Below are positions 8,137-16,634 of a stretch of DNA of 50,499 nt, piece after piece; the stretch's first letter is position 1; every line of letters begins with the position of its first letter. The stretch is from Syntrophomonadaceae bacterium (GTDB taxonomy: Bacteria; Bacillota; Syntrophomonadia; Syntrophomonadales; Syntrophomonadaceae). Made by a program: the position numbers and the translations under genes. The notes under the pieces were generated by a model. The model worked only from the letters and a program-made list of their open reading frames with translations, ran no database searches and was not told where the DNA came from. Location: assembly GCA_028706315.1 (NCBI GenBank), contig JAQWBP010000012.1, positions 1-50,499 of the forward strand, written 5' to 3'.

Positions 8137-8835
8137 ATGAGAATATCAGGTGAACAAAATAATATTCATTTATATGCAAATAACAAACTACATTTAGATT
8201 GGAAAAGGAAAGATGGTGTAATAAAAGGAATTCAAAAACAGATTATGAACGTACAGGAACAAATATCTAAAATTTCAGAAAACGACAAAATGTCTGTTGA
8301 AGAAAAAATGAATAGAGAAAAAGAACTTAAAGAGCAGTTGGAAGAACTCAATAAGCAACTTATGCAGCGAAATATGGAGATACAAAAACAAGAAAGAGAA
8401 AAAGAAATGAAAGAAGACTCGGAAAAACAAGCACCTAAAGATGAAAATAACAATGGTATAGGTGCTGATGAAATGCAGAATTTAATTTCTATAGGAAGCT
8501 CGTTAAATAGAGTTAAAACACAAAGTTCAATGAGAATAAAGTTAAAAGGAGAAGCAAGAGTCTTAGAAAGTGAAATAAAATTAGATGAATCAAGAGGAGT
8601 GGATACAACAGATAAAAGAGAAAAATTATCAGATTTGAATACTAAAATAGATAAAATAACTTCTCGAATGTCAGAAAACCTCAATCAATTTAATAAAGCA
8701 ATGAAGGAAAGTACTTCGACCGAAAAGAAAGCAAAGCAGCAGGTTCAAGAAGAAGAAAATAATAAGGCAGACAAGGAAGATAGTTCTATACGTGCAATAG
8801 GGACGGTTCCTGTTGCATCTTTCTTAAAGAATTGA
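8137..8835 (+). CDS. Coiled-coil protein, FlxA-like, with C-terminus supplied by a mobile element
   Basis: 232-aa, highly charged protein (Lys, Glu, Gln, Asn rich). Residues about 25-100 and 125-200 have heptad character, suggesting two long coiled coils, with no signal peptide or membrane segment. This resembles FlxA-like proteins of unknown function; the family call is tentative. AGGAGA lies 8 nt before the ATG. The final 13 codons (AIGTVPVASFLKN) are encoded by the left end of the inserted REP/transposase element, so the original C-terminus was lost. The gene sits between two copies of that element and may have been carried or merely trapped by them. Confidence 0.65.
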   Translation: MRISGEQNNIHLYANNKLHLDWKRKDGVIKGIQKQIMNVQEQISKISENDKMSVEEKMNREKELKEQLEELNKQLMQRNMEIQKQEREKEMKEDSEKQAPKDENNNGIGADEMQNLISIGSSLNRVKTQSSMRIKLKGEARVLESEIKLDESRGVDTTDKREKLSDLNTKIDKITSRMSENLNQFNKAMKESTSTEKKAKQQVQEEENNKADKEDSSIRAIGTVPVASFLKN

Positions 8836-9677
8836 TAATATCTCATTGAGGTGAGAATATGGCTAGGGAAGCTAGAACAGAGAGCCAAACAGGCTACTAT
8901 CATGTAATGATGAGAGGCAACAACAGAGAAATGATATTCAATCAAACTGTAGAGAAACAATACTTTATGGAACTACTACAGCAGCAGGCAGACGAAGAAA
9001 AAATTCTAATAGCGGCATATTGTTTGATGGATAACCATGGACATCTTCTAATTAAGTCAGATCTACAAGTAATGTCAGAAGCACTTAAATGGATAAATAT
9101 CAAGTTTGCGCAAAGGTATAATTATAAATATAAACAAATAGGTCATGTATTTCAGGATAGGTACAAAAGTGAAGTCATCAATACAGAGGAACATCTTATA
9201 CAAGTAATGAGATATATACATAACAATCCTGTGAAAGCCAAAATAGTATCAAAAATATCTGACTATAAGTGGAGTAGTTATAAAAGCTATACTGAAAAGA
9301 AAAACAAACTGATAAGTTCCGAAGAAAGACAGATGATAATAGATCTGTTTTCAGGTTCAATAAAACAGTTTGAAAAATTTCACCTAGAAGAAGAAATCAC
9401 GGAATTTTTAGAAACTAAAGAGGATTTGGAACGGGAACGAGAGGACAAGGCCAAGAGAATCATAGATAAATACTGTCAACAATATGAGATAATAGATGCC
9501 AAAGAGTTAAAAAATAGAAAAGGTGTTTTGGAAAAGGTTGTCATTGAAATTTTAGAAAAGAGCCATTTATCTCACAGAAGAATAGCTGAATTGGTAGGTG
9601 TAACTAGGGGTAGAGTTCATAATATAGCTAAGAAAGCATAATATGGTGCAACGGGAACCGTCCCCAATGCACCATAT
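8792..9677 (+). mobile_element. Intact REP-associated tyrosine transposase (RAYT) element
   Basis: The element runs from the left palindrome (8793-8817; outer TGCAA/TTGCA, inner AGGGA/TTCCT, loop CGG) to the right palindrome (9641-9677; outer ATATGGTGCA/TGCACCATAT, inner GGGA/TCCC). The two ends are related in inverted orientation through the GGGACGGTTCCYGTTGCA core. Between them is one transposase gene. Sub-terminal hairpins plus an HUH tyrosine transposase are the hallmark of RAYT/REP systems, which do not make ordinary target duplications. The right end stops 2 bp short of the -35 box of the next gene. Confidence 0.85.
8859..9641 (+). CDS. REP-associated tyrosine transposase (HUH, Y1 family)
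   Basis: 260-aa single-strand DNA transposase of the IS200-like Y1 superfamily that should recognise the REP palindromes at both ends of the element. The start MAREARTESQTGYYHVMMRG is typical of RAYTs. DNHGHLLI (about 58-65) carries the HUH metal-binding pair. GHVFQDRYKSE and YIHNNPVKA (about 121-129) provide the conserved region with the nucleophilic Tyr. The C-terminal third (from about 180) is rich in charged residues and ends with a small helix-turn-helix-like part (HRRIAELVGVTRGRV). GAGGTGAG precedes ATG 8859. All key residues are intact, so the protein may be active. Confidence 0.9.
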   Translation: MAREARTESQTGYYHVMMRGNNREMIFNQTVEKQYFMELLQQQADEEKILIAAYCLMDNHGHLLIKSDLQVMSEALKWINIKFAQRYNYKYKQIGHVFQDRYKSEVINTEEHLIQVMRYIHNNPVKAKIVSKISDYKWSSYKSYTEKKNKLISSEERQMIIDLFSGSIKQFEKFHLEEEITEFLETKEDLEREREDKAKRIIDKYCQQYEIIDAKELKNRKGVLEKVVIEILEKSHLSHRRIAELVGVTRGRVHNIAKKA

Positions 9678-9679
9678 CC

Positions 9680-9708
9680 TTTACAATGGAGTAAGTATCT
9701 GTTATAAT
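9680..9708 (+). promoter_or_regulatory. Promoter of the DUF2179 gene
   Basis: TTTACA (9680-9685), 17-bp spacer and a consensus TATAAT (9703-9708) form one of the best sigma-A promoters in the window. The start point should be near 9715. The -35 box begins 2 bp after the RAYT element's right palindrome. Confidence 0.8.
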
Positions 9709-9758
9709 AAATATTGTATTAATTTTAGGGACCCTATTTTCAAATGTAAATGAAAAAA

Positions 9759-9794
9759 ATGCCCTTGTTTGCGTACGAACAGGGGTATTTTTTT
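9759..9794 (+). terminator. Leader terminator (attenuator) before the DUF2179 gene
   Basis: ATGCCCTTGTT (9759-9769) pairs with AACAGGGGTAT (9778-9788), 11 bp with two G-T pairs, followed by seven T. It lies between the promoter at 9680-9708 and the start codon at 9819, so it should attenuate the gene. AGGG at 9727-9730 could pair with CCCT at 9762-9765 as a competing anti-terminator. Confidence 0.65.
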
Positions 9795-9818
9795 GTCATA
9801 AAGGAGAAATGTCAAAAA

Positions 9819-10349
9819 ATGCTAACCGTTACAATGTTTCAATTGGCACTTATTTTTACGCTAAATGCAATTAGCACAAGTCTAGGAACTTTGAAAGCAA
9901 TTTTCCTTAGTAAGCAAATCATCAAACCGGTGTATTTTACCACCTTTTTAGATGCACTTATATTTGCCTATGCATTTAAGTTGATTGCAGATTCTTCAGG
10001 GCTCATATTTGTCCTGGCCTTTGCCCTGGGTAAGGCCGCGGGGATATTTTTAGGAAGTCTAATTGACAGGAAGGCTGCAATCGGTGTAATAGAAACTACC
10101 GTATACAAACATCCTAAACAAGGTATAATCCTGGCAGATCAATTGCGTGCCAAGGGCTATTCGGTAACGACGTTGATGGGATATGGTATAGAAGGAAAAG
10201 ACCGCTTGCTATTAAACATCATCAGCCCCCGTAAAAACTTCCCTGAATTGAAAAAAATCCTGATTATGGACGGAGAAATCAACATGTCTGTTAGGGATGT
10301 AACCAAAGTTGCAGGCAAGGTAGGCAGTATATCAATGCCGCCTGCATAG
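9819..10349 (+). CDS. DUF2179 / UPF0316 family membrane protein
   Basis: 176-aa protein with about three hydrophobic N-terminal segments (residues 1-100) and a soluble C-terminal DUF2179-type domain (from about 105) of alternating strands and helices, e.g. GVIETTVYKHPKQG and GKDRLLLNIISPRK. This matches the UPF0316 family, whose function is unknown; the C-terminal domain is thought to sense a small ligand. The ATG at 9819 is used, with AAGGAG about 12 nt upstream; an in-frame ATG at 9834 is also possible. Expression seems attenuated by a leader terminator. A decayed copy of its first 19 codons lies at 13109. Confidence 0.75.
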   Translation: MLTVTMFQLALIFTLNAISTSLGTLKAIFLSKQIIKPVYFTTFLDALIFAYAFKLIADSSGLIFVLAFALGKAAGIFLGSLIDRKAAIGVIETTVYKHPKQGIILADQLRAKGYSVTTLMGYGIEGKDRLLLNIISPRKNFPELKKILIMDGEINMSVRDVTKVAGKVGSISMPPA

Positions 10350-10355
10350 AAAGAA

Positions 10356-10378
10356 CCCTGCGTGAGCAGGGCTTTTCT
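10356..10378 (+). terminator. Terminator after the DUF2179 gene
   Basis: CCCTGC and GCAGGG enclose GTGA, followed by CTTTTCT, seven bases after the stop codon. Confidence 0.75.
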
Positions 10379-10409
10379 GCTAAGAGGGTCGACAAAGATG
10401 ACGAACGAA

Positions 10410-10454
10410 GGCCGCCAGTTGAGGATGAAAACTCCTGAATTGGCGGTCTTTTTT
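10410..10454 (+). terminator. Second hairpin terminator before blaI
   Basis: GGCCGCCAGTT (10410-10420) pairs with AATTGGCGGTC (10438-10448), with an inner GAG/CTC pairing, followed by TTTTTT. In tandem with the hairpin at 10356 it insulates blaI from upstream transcription. Confidence 0.7.
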
Positions 10455-10505
10455 AATGTCAAGAGAATTAGTTCATATACTCAACGAGATTTATAATTAT
10501 AAGTT

Positions 10506-10568
10506 TTGACATAACAGGTTTATCTTGATAAACTACCCTCAAGGGTTTACTGTGACAAACCTTTGAGG
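10506..10568 (+). promoter_or_regulatory. blaI-blaR1 promoter with two operator-like dyads
   Basis: TTGACA (10506-10511), 17-bp spacer and TAAACT (10529-10534) form the promoter. GTTTATC-TT-GATAAAC (10518-10533) is a perfect 7-bp dyad over the spacer and -10. A second dyad, CCTCAAGGGTTT (10537-10548) with AAACCTTTGAGG (10557-10568), has one mismatch and ends in the Shine-Dalgarno GAGGAGG. Both are plausible BlaI autorepression sites; the second could also hide the ribosome-binding site in RNA. Confidence 0.65.
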
Positions 10569-10580
10569 AGGATTTTATTT

Positions 10581-10940
10581 ATGGAAGAATTTAAACTTTT
10601 TGATGCAGAATTTAAGTTTCTTGATATTATTTGGGAGCTGGAACCCATAAACTCCACTGAATTAACCAAAGTATGTCGAAAAAAGCTGGGGTGGAAGAAG
10701 CCTACAACCTATACAATGATAAGGAAACTATCCGGGCGCGGCATTTTAAAAAATGAAAATGCTACGGTCACAGCATTAGTAAAACGTGAGCAGGTGCAAA
10801 AATATGAGAGTGAAGTGTTACTAGAAAAGTCTTTTGATAATTCTCTCCCGGCTTTTTTGGCAACATTTCTGCAGGATAAAAAGCTTTCTAAACAGGAGGC
10901 TGAGGAAATAAAGAAAATGATAGAGGAGGCGACTAGATGA
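10581..10940 (+). CDS. blaI: BlaI/MecI family transcriptional repressor
   Basis: 119-aa winged-helix repressor. The conserved N-terminal domain appears as FKFLDIIWELEPINSTEL and GWKKPTTYTMIRKLSGRGIL (about residues 40-60), followed by the dimerisation helices. In this family the dimer represses its own operon until a partner membrane protease of the BlaR1 type triggers its cleavage. GAGGAGG precedes ATG 10581. The stop overlaps the next start (ATGA), giving translational coupling with blaR1. The cue need not be a beta-lactam, since no beta-lactamase or PBP2a gene is present nearby. Confidence 0.9.
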   Translation: MEEFKLFDAEFKFLDIIWELEPINSTELTKVCRKKLGWKKPTTYTMIRKLSGRGILKNENATVTALVKREQVQKYESEVLLEKSFDNSLPAFLATFLQDKKLSKQEAEEIKKMIEEATR

Positions 10941-13075
10941 GCAGTTTATTTTTAACTGTATTAAATATGAGTTTAACTGCTAGTTACGTTGCTTTAGCAG
11001 TTATAATTGTCAGGCTGTTGCTGAAAAAAGCCCCCAAAATTTTCTCCTATGCTCTTTGGGTGGTAGTTTTGTTTCGCCTCCTATGTCCTTGTACATTCGA
11101 AAGTCCACTAAGTGTGCTGCCTGTTAATACCGAGGCTATACCATATGATATTATTTATTCCCCAAATCCTGCCATTACTACAGGTGTTGGAATAGCAGAT
11201 AATGCAATGAATCAGTCTATACAGTCGACTTTACCAGCAGTCAATCCAGCGGCAAGTGTTAATCCCATAGGTATTGCATTCGAAATCGGGGCCATAATCT
11301 GGATGTTGGGAATCATTGTGCTCTTATCTTATGCAGTAATATCGTATTATAGATTAAAGCTCAGACTTTCCACTGCTACATTAGTTCATGATAATATTTA
11401 TGCCACTGATCGCATCAAAACTCCATTCGTATTAGGCTTTATTAAACCAAGAATCTATATTCCCACAGATCTATCCGGCAGTGAATTGAGTTATATCATA
11501 AAACACGAAGAGACGCATATAAAACATTATGACCATATCATTAAACCGGCAGCGTTTTTGGCACTTACCATACACTGGTTTAATCCACTGATCTGGTTTT
11601 CATATTTTCTTATGGTAAAAGACATGGAAATGTCCTGCGATGAGAGTGTAATGAAACAGTCAAATGAGGATATACGTGTAAACTATTCCCATTCTTTGCT
11701 GGCTTTTTCTGCCAAACAGAGTGGCCTTTTAAGCCCATTGTCCTTCGGAGAGAGTAATGTGAAATCCCGTATTAAGAATGTACTAAACTATAAAAGGCCG
11801 GCTTTTTGGGTTATTATTGTGGCTGTTGTGCTAATGATTGTGGTATCAGTAGGGTTTATGACAGATCCTAAAGAGGCAGAACAATCACATGTGAATGCTG
11901 AAAAGTTTCTGGAATATAAAACTGACTACGTTGGTGATGCGTCAAAGGTTGGCAATATTATATCATTATTGGATTATCCTGAAAAAGTAAACTATGATTC
12001 TTTTGAACTTTTTACTGACAGTATTCCTTATGCTGTTACAGTAAATTTAAAAACTGATACAAAGACAAGAGATTACTATACTGGAGCCTTGCACCAAGCA
12101 CTTTTTAAGAAAAATGCCATTATTATGTTTTCGCTCATAGGTAATGTTGATTATATCAATTTTAAATTGACTGATGGCAAACATGATTACCTTATTCAAT
12201 ATACAAGAGATTGGGCAGATTATAATATGGGTGAAGATGTGCGTGATTTTGCAAGGGAAACGGATGAGTTTGCGCAGCTTTTAAGAGTGGTCGAAAATTT
12301 TGATACAGAAGCTGCAATTATAAGTCTAGTAGAAAGTTTCGGCAGCAAACTTAAAATAATCTCTCTGCAAGCGCCCCAAGATAGTGTAGCAAAGAGCATG
12401 CGAGATAACTACAGTGATTTTGTATCACCAACACTTATTGAGGAATGGATAAATGATCCTCTAAAAGCTCCGGGGCGCCTAACTTCCAGTCCCTGGCCAG
12501 AGCGCATAGATATTTTAAATGTGGAGAGATTATCAGCAGATATTTATGAGGTGAAAGGCACCATTATTGAAATAACAAGCGAAGAATTAGCGAGTGGTGG
12601 GATTGCTGCTAGTCGTCCAATTACACTTAAAGTGAAGAAAATGGATGAACAGTGGCTTATTGATGCCCTCACCATGGGTGAATACCAAAATAGTTCTGGT
12701 AGTACAGCTGGTAGGGTAGATGGTAAAAAGCACATATATTATGACAATCCTGATGCTGTTTATGCAATGTATAAAAAAGCCCTGCTGGAAAGTGATTGTG
12801 AAATCATTATTGCCCTTACACCGAGTGCAAAGCCACAGCCGTATGATCAGGAAATATGGGATACAGTAAAAATAAGCGAAGTAAAGCTCCTTAAGAAGGA
12901 TATCCGTAAAAACAAAGCCTGCTATTCGCTGGAACTTAACATTGCAGACGGTGGAAAATCGGCCTTTGAAACCGGAATATTTCCCAGATGGTTATGGATG
13001 AGCAAGAATGAAAATGGATGGTCTGTAGAAGGTCTTATGACCGGAGGTGAGCCACCGAAAGATTGGTGGAAATAG
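10937..13075 (+). CDS. blaR1: BlaR1-like M56 membrane metalloprotease sensor
   Basis: 712-aa membrane protein. Hydrophobic segments surround an M56 peptidase domain whose zinc motif is HEETH (residues 190-194) with the third ligand in MEMSCDE (about 230-236). A further membrane segment (about 285-310) leads to a 400-residue C-terminal domain that should lie outside the cell. In BlaR1 this part is a penicillin-binding domain. Here no SxxK-SxN-KTG set is visible; instead there are DUF4825/DUF5301-like segments. The signal is therefore probably not a classical beta-lactam. Cleaving BlaI would lift repression of this operon and unknown targets. Confidence 0.85.
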   Translation: MSSLFLTVLNMSLTASYVALAVIIVRLLLKKAPKIFSYALWVVVLFRLLCPCTFESPLSVLPVNTEAIPYDIIYSPNPAITTGVGIADNAMNQSIQSTLPAVNPAASVNPIGIAFEIGAIIWMLGIIVLLSYAVISYYRLKLRLSTATLVHDNIYATDRIKTPFVLGFIKPRIYIPTDLSGSELSYIIKHEETHIKHYDHIIKPAAFLALTIHWFNPLIWFSYFLMVKDMEMSCDESVMKQSNEDIRVNYSHSLLAFSAKQSGLLSPLSFGESNVKSRIKNVLNYKRPAFWVIIVAVVLMIVVSVGFMTDPKEAEQSHVNAEKFLEYKTDYVGDASKVGNIISLLDYPEKVNYDSFELFTDSIPYAVTVNLKTDTKTRDYYTGALHQALFKKNAIIMFSLIGNVDYINFKLTDGKHDYLIQYTRDWADYNMGEDVRDFARETDEFAQLLRVVENFDTEAAIISLVESFGSKLKIISLQAPQDSVAKSMRDNYSDFVSPTLIEEWINDPLKAPGRLTSSPWPERIDILNVERLSADIYEVKGTIIEITSEELASGGIAASRPITLKVKKMDEQWLIDALTMGEYQNSSGSTAGRVDGKKHIYYDNPDAVYAMYKKALLESDCEIIIALTPSAKPQPYDQEIWDTVKISEVKLLKKDIRKNKACYSLELNIADGGKSAFETGIFPRWLWMSKNENGWSVEGLMTGGEPPKDWWK

Positions 13076-13108
13076 AACCGTGCAAGCTGGTTCGTAAAGA
13101 TAAGCTAA

Positions 13109-13165
13109 ATGCTAACCTTTACAATGATTCAATTGGTACTTATTTTTACGCTAAATGCAATTAGC
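13109..13165 (+). pseudogene. Duplicate 5' fragment of the DUF2179 gene
   Basis: These 57 bases match 9819-9875 with only three differences and encode MLTFTMIQLVLIFTLNAIS before running into a terminator hairpin and a stop. It has neither promoter nor Shine-Dalgarno site nor the rest of the gene. Confidence 0.85.
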
Positions 13166-13202
13166 AAAACCCATAGTTAAAAAAACTATGGGTTTTCTTA
13201 AT
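13166..13202 (+). terminator. Terminator of the blaI-blaR1 operon
   Basis: AAAACCCATAGTT (13166-13178) pairs exactly with AACTATGGGTTTT (13184-13196) around five A, followed by CTTAATTT. The 13-bp stem follows the DUF2179 fragment directly. Confidence 0.75.
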
Positions 13203-13210
13203 TTCGTAGG

Positions 13211-13231
13211 AAAAGGGGACAGTTTTGCTCC
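13211..13231 (+). repeat. REP-like fragment (GGGGACAGTTTTGCTCC type)
   Basis: AAAAGGGGACAGTTTTGCTC resembles, but is distinct from, the GGGACGGTT ends of the RAYT element. Only one half-site is present and no transposase adjoins it, so it is likely a solo remnant. Confidence 0.35.
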
Positions 13232-13272
13232 ATGACTAGAGGGTTAGTCCAAAAAAATTCTCGAATTGGAAT

Positions 13273-13890
13273 TTATTCAAGATAATCGACGTGTTTGCAG
13301 ATTTCCTCCACGACAGCGTCCTTCTTAATGTTGAATGTCCTTTTATTTTTTTCGAAAAGATTATTTCCCTTTGTATCGATGGAAACGATGAGAGGACCAA
13401 ACTCTTTTACGCGCATTACCCACATTGCTTCAGGCATACCTAAATCTAACCATTCCACACACTCAACATTTTCCACACAATTAGCCGCAAGTACAGCACA
13501 GCCTCCGGGAAACACCGTATGAATTGCCTTGTACTGTTGGCAGGCTTCAACTGTATTTTGCCCCATGCCGCCTTTGCCGACAATGAGCTTTAAGCCGGTT
13601 TGACTAATGAATTCTTTTTCGTATTTTTCCATACGCATACTTGTCGTCGGTCCTATGGAGATTACGTTATACTTTCCTTTCTGACCTTCTAGTTCTTTCA
13701 TAATTGGTCCTGCATGGAAAATAGCCTTGCCGGCGAGATCGACAGGCAGTTCCTTATGTTGTTTTATCAATCGTTGATGCACATCATCCCGACTTGTGAC
13801 TAGATAACCATTAAGATAAATAATATCGCCAATAGTCAGCGACTCTAGATCTTTATCTTGAATCGGTGTCGTCAATATTTTTGTTTTCAT
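13273..13890 (-). CDS. Fumarate hydratase class I, beta subunit
   Basis: 205-aa C-terminal subunit of the two-subunit [4Fe-4S] fumarase/tartrate dehydratase family, which hydrates fumarate to L-malate in the cytosol. Recognisable family segments are [19 protein letters not shown] (about 23-41), [25 protein letters not shown] and LIVGKGGMG. The start overlaps the alpha-subunit stop by 4 nt (ATGA), so the two are translated together. L(+)-tartrate dehydratase is the main alternative, but fumarase is far commoner in anaerobes with this split form. Confidence 0.9.
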   Translation of the reverse strand: MKTKILTTPIQDKDLESLTIGDIIYLNGYLVTSRDDVHQRLIKQHKELPVDLAGKAIFHAGPIMKELEGQKGKYNVISIGPTTSMRMEKYEKEFISQTGLKLIVGKGGMGQNTVEACQQYKAIHTVFPGGCAVLAANCVENVECVEWLDLGMPEAMWVMRVKEFGPLIVSIDTKGNNLFEKNKRTFNIKKDAVVEEICKHVDYLE

Positions 13891-14801
13891 AGTATTGCTC
13901 CTTTGTGTGAAATCATTTCGTACTCCATATCAGCATCTATTTTAATTAAAGCCCTTCTGTGCGCCCAACAACCTGTAGACAAGCCCACAGCAATTGTTGC
14001 AGGATGACGAGCCGCTTCTTCAATATGTACACCCATAACTGAATTTTCTCCAGTAAGACCGCCCGGCCCTATCTTGATTTCATTCAGTCCTGCTTCAATT
14101 CTGGATTCAAGCTCTGCACCGCGAGGATTGCTGTTATGAGATCCTATAGGGCGTAGCAAGGCTTTTTTTGATAATTTAGCTGCGACCTCTACCGAGCCAG
14201 CGATACCAATGCCGACCAAGAGGGGCGGGCAGGCATTAATTCCGTAGGAAGTAATCTGATCAAAAACAAATTTCACAACACCTTCGTATCCTTCCAAAGG
14301 CATCAGAACCTTTGCCGTTCCTGGAAGACTGCATCCGCCGCCGGCCATATATACATAGATTTTCACTTCATTGCTGTGGGGAACGATTTCCCAGTCAATC
14401 CAGGGAATTCTCTTGCCGACATTGTTGCCTGTGTTTTTCTCGTCGAAAACCTCAACGGCATTATGACGCAGGGGACCTAAGATAGTTGCTCTTTTCACTG
14501 CTTCGCGCAGGCAATCCTCTATCTCGTCGATCAACGGAAATTTTGTTCCGACCTGTACAAAATACTGAATCACTCCTGTATCCTGGCAGAGTGGTCTGTC
14601 CAAATCATCCGCCACTTTAAGATCCTCAAACATTGCATCATAAATAATCGTTGCTATGGTAGTGTCTTCTTTTTCTCTAAGTTCTTTTAATTTTGCGTAA
14701 ACATCATCAGGAAGATGTTTGCCTGTATATGCGGTAAACTTAGCCATGATATCAATGAATTTTTCGCGCTGTTCTTTCTTATTCACTCTTAGTTCCTCCA
14801 A
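13887..14801 (-). CDS. Fumarate hydratase class I, alpha subunit
   Basis: 304-aa N-terminal subunit that carries the oxygen-labile [4Fe-4S] cluster. Cysteines at about 72 (LCQDTG), 191 (NACPPL) and 278 (TGCWAHR) have the spacing expected for cluster ligands; GGGCSLPG (about 154-161) is another family landmark. It works with the adjacent beta subunit in the reversible fumarate-malate step. The start ATG at 14801 follows an AGGAACTA-type site and a good promoter at 14841-14869. The pair is isolated from other citric-acid-cycle genes. Confidence 0.9.
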   Translation of the reverse strand: MEELRVNKKEQREKFIDIMAKFTAYTGKHLPDDVYAKLKELREKEDTTIATIIYDAMFEDLKVADDLDRPLCQDTGVIQYFVQVGTKFPLIDEIEDCLREAVKRATILGPLRHNAVEVFDEKNTGNNVGKRIPWIDWEIVPHSNEVKIYVYMAGGGCSLPGTAKVLMPLEGYEGVVKFVFDQITSYGINACPPLLVGIGIAGSVEVAAKLSKKALLRPIGSHNSNPRGAELESRIEAGLNEIKIGPGGLTGENSVMGVHIEEAARHPATIAVGLSTGCWAHRRALIKIDADMEYEMISHKGAIL

Positions 14802-14840
14802 TAGTAATTCGTTTTAGTCACTGTTTAATGTAGCGATTTA

Positions 14841-14869
14841 ATTGTATATTAGGAAAAATAATAGGTCAA
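14841..14869 (-). promoter_or_regulatory. Promoter of the fumarase operon
   Basis: On the minus strand TTGACC (14864-14869), 17-bp spacer and TACAAT (14841-14846) form a good sigma-A promoter about 40 bp before the alpha-subunit start. Confidence 0.75.
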
Positions 14870-14964
14870 ATACTGTGATAAAGCAGTGGAACTCTGAAGG
14901 AAACTGGCGTCCTGGCGATGACGTTATTGTTCCCTATAGGGACAAAGACATTTTCAGGAACTAG

Positions 14965-14996
14965 AAAAGCAGCCTCTTTATAAAGAGGCTGCTTTT
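14965..14996 (-). terminator. Terminator of the amino acid ABC operon
   Basis: A perfect 32-nt palindrome (AAAAGCAGCCTCTTTA and its complement) with A and T flanks lies about 80 bp after the stop of the ATPase gene. The symmetric A/T runs would allow it to act in either direction. Confidence 0.85.
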
Positions 14997-15074
14997 ATTG
15001 GTTAAACCAGAGTATAATGCATTCAAATGCAAAGATTTTGAGGTTCCACACAGCCTGACGTACCCTCACATTTT

Positions 15075-15812
15075 CTAGTTATCAAGTATTCTTTTTAGGA
15101 AAATACGGGTTCTTTCATTGCTGGGGTTATTGAAGATGACTTCGGGAGTATTGTCTTCTACGATGACTCCACTATCCATAAATACTACTCGGTTAGCGAC
15201 ATCACGGGCAAAGGACATTTCATGGGTAACAACTAACATCGTCAGTCCACTCTTAGCCAGGTGTTTCATGACCTTGAGCACTTCACCGACCATCTCAGGG
15301 TCTAGTGCACTGGTAGGTTCGTCAAAGAGCAAGGCTTCAGGTTCCATCGAAAGGGCTCGGGCGATGGCGACACGTTGCTTTTGACCACCTGATATTTGAT
15401 GCGGTTTCGCGTTTATAAACTGTGACATACCGACTAATTCTAAATATTCCATTGCCTTTTTCTTCGCAGAATCTCTATCCCGTTTTAACACCTTAACTTG
15501 ACCAACAACACAATTATCTATGACAGTGAGGTTATTGAACAGATTGAACTGCTGAAAAACCATTCCCAGTTTAGCTCGGTAGACAGAGTTAGTCATGTTG
15601 TGCTCTAAGATGTTTTCTCCCCGGAATAAAATATCCCCGCTGGTAGGCATCTCCAGGAGATTTAGGCACCGCAATAAGGTTGATTTACCTGAGCCACTAG
15701 AGCCAATGATACAGACCACTTCACCCTTACTCACCGAAAAATTTATGTCGGTTAAGACTTCGTTTTCTCCGAAAAATTTCTTTAGATGACGAATTTCAAT
15801 GATCTTTTCCAT
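15075..15812 (-). CDS. Polar amino acid ABC transporter, ATP-binding protein
   Basis: 245-aa cytoplasmic ATPase of the GlnQ/HisP family that powers uptake of polar amino acids. Walker [10 protein letters not shown] is at about 37-45, the Q-loop MVFQQFNLF follows, then the signature [15 protein letters not shown], Walker [14 protein letters not shown] and the switch His in [12 protein letters not shown]. Its start overlaps the permease stop by one base (TAATG), and the operon reads binding protein, permease, ATPase. The exact amino acid is unknown. Confidence 0.95.
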   Translation of the reverse strand: MEKIIEIRHLKKFFGENEVLTDINFSVSKGEVVCIIGSSGSGKSTLLRCLNLLEMPTSGDILFRGENILEHNMTNSVYRAKLGMVFQQFNLFNNLTVIDNCVVGQVKVLKRDRDSAKKKAMEYLELVGMSQFINAKPHQISGGQKQRVAIARALSMEPEALLFDEPTSALDPEMVGEVLKVMKHLAKSGLTMLVVTHEMSFARDVANRVVFMDSGVIVEDNTPEVIFNNPSNERTRIFLKRILDN

Positions 15813-16603
15813 TATTTTTTCTCCCTACCCATAATCTTTATTTCTGCCTCAGGAACCGTTTGAGAACCATGGATGGTATAAGCTGATGGTCCTTCCAGCC
15901 TAACTTCAAAATACCTGAGTATGCGAGTGACAGTAAATGTCATAATGAAATAAATGACACAGGTAACTAAAAAGACTTCAAAATATCTGAAGTTATTACC
16001 AGCCGCCGACTTAGACATGAAGAATAGCTCGGTAACTGAGATAACGTTTAGCACTGAAGTATCTTTAATATTAATGACAAACTCATTACTGAGTGCCGGC
16101 AGAATATTCCGAATCGCTTGTGGTAGGACGATATTTAACATTGTTTGTGCATGTGTCATTCCTATGGAATGGGCTGCTTCAAACTGGCCTTTGTCTATTG
16201 AAATAATCCCACCGCGAACAATTTCAGCCATATAGGCACCAGTATTTATAGAAACAATAAAAATACCAGCATACAAAGGTGAAAGGTGGATATTGTACAC
16301 CATCGCTGCACCATAGAAAATTACCATGGCTTGCACCATCATGGGGGTACCTCTAAATATTTCTATATAGCATAATAATAAAAAATTAACAACTTTCAAG
16401 CCTAACTTTTTAATAAAATGAGAATTCTGGTCAACTGGAATGGTCCGAACTACGCCGATTAAAATCCCAAGAGCAAAACCTACGATAGTGCCTGTTAGAG
16501 AAATAATAAGCGTAACAGTGGCCCCTCTTAAGAAAAGGGGCCAGTAATTTTGTAATATATAAAAAACCCAATCAAAAAAAGGACTAGTTGCATCTACCGC
16601 CAT
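15812..16603 (-). CDS. Polar amino acid ABC transporter, permease
   Basis: 263-aa membrane subunit of the HisM/GlnP type with about five to six membrane segments. The family pattern [14 protein letters not shown] (about 90-103) and the cytoplasmic EAA loop [14 protein letters not shown]...[10 protein letters not shown], which contacts the ATPase, are both clear. It probably works as a homodimer. An AGGAGTG site lies upstream of ATG 16603. About 30 bp separate it from the binding-protein gene, so all three genes are one transcript. Confidence 0.93.
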   Translation of the reverse strand: MAVDATSPFFDWVFYILQNYWPLFLRGATVTLIISLTGTIVGFALGILIGVVRTIPVDQNSHFIKKLGLKVVNFLLLCYIEIFRGTPMMVQAMVIFYGAAMVYNIHLSPLYAGIFIVSINTGAYMAEIVRGGIISIDKGQFEAAHSIGMTHAQTMLNIVLPQAIRNILPALSNEFVINIKDTSVLNVISVTELFFMSKSAAGNNFRYFEVFLVTCVIYFIMTFTVTRILRYFEVRLEGPSAYTIHGSQTVPEAEIKIMGREKK

Positions 16604-16634
16604 AATAATAATACACTCCTATTAGCTGCGTCGT

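Noticed and set aside
8232-8684. 150-codon open frame on the minus strand inside the coiled-coil gene
   Set aside because: It is a low-complexity Ser/Leu/Phe-rich antisense of an A-rich gene, without start signals.
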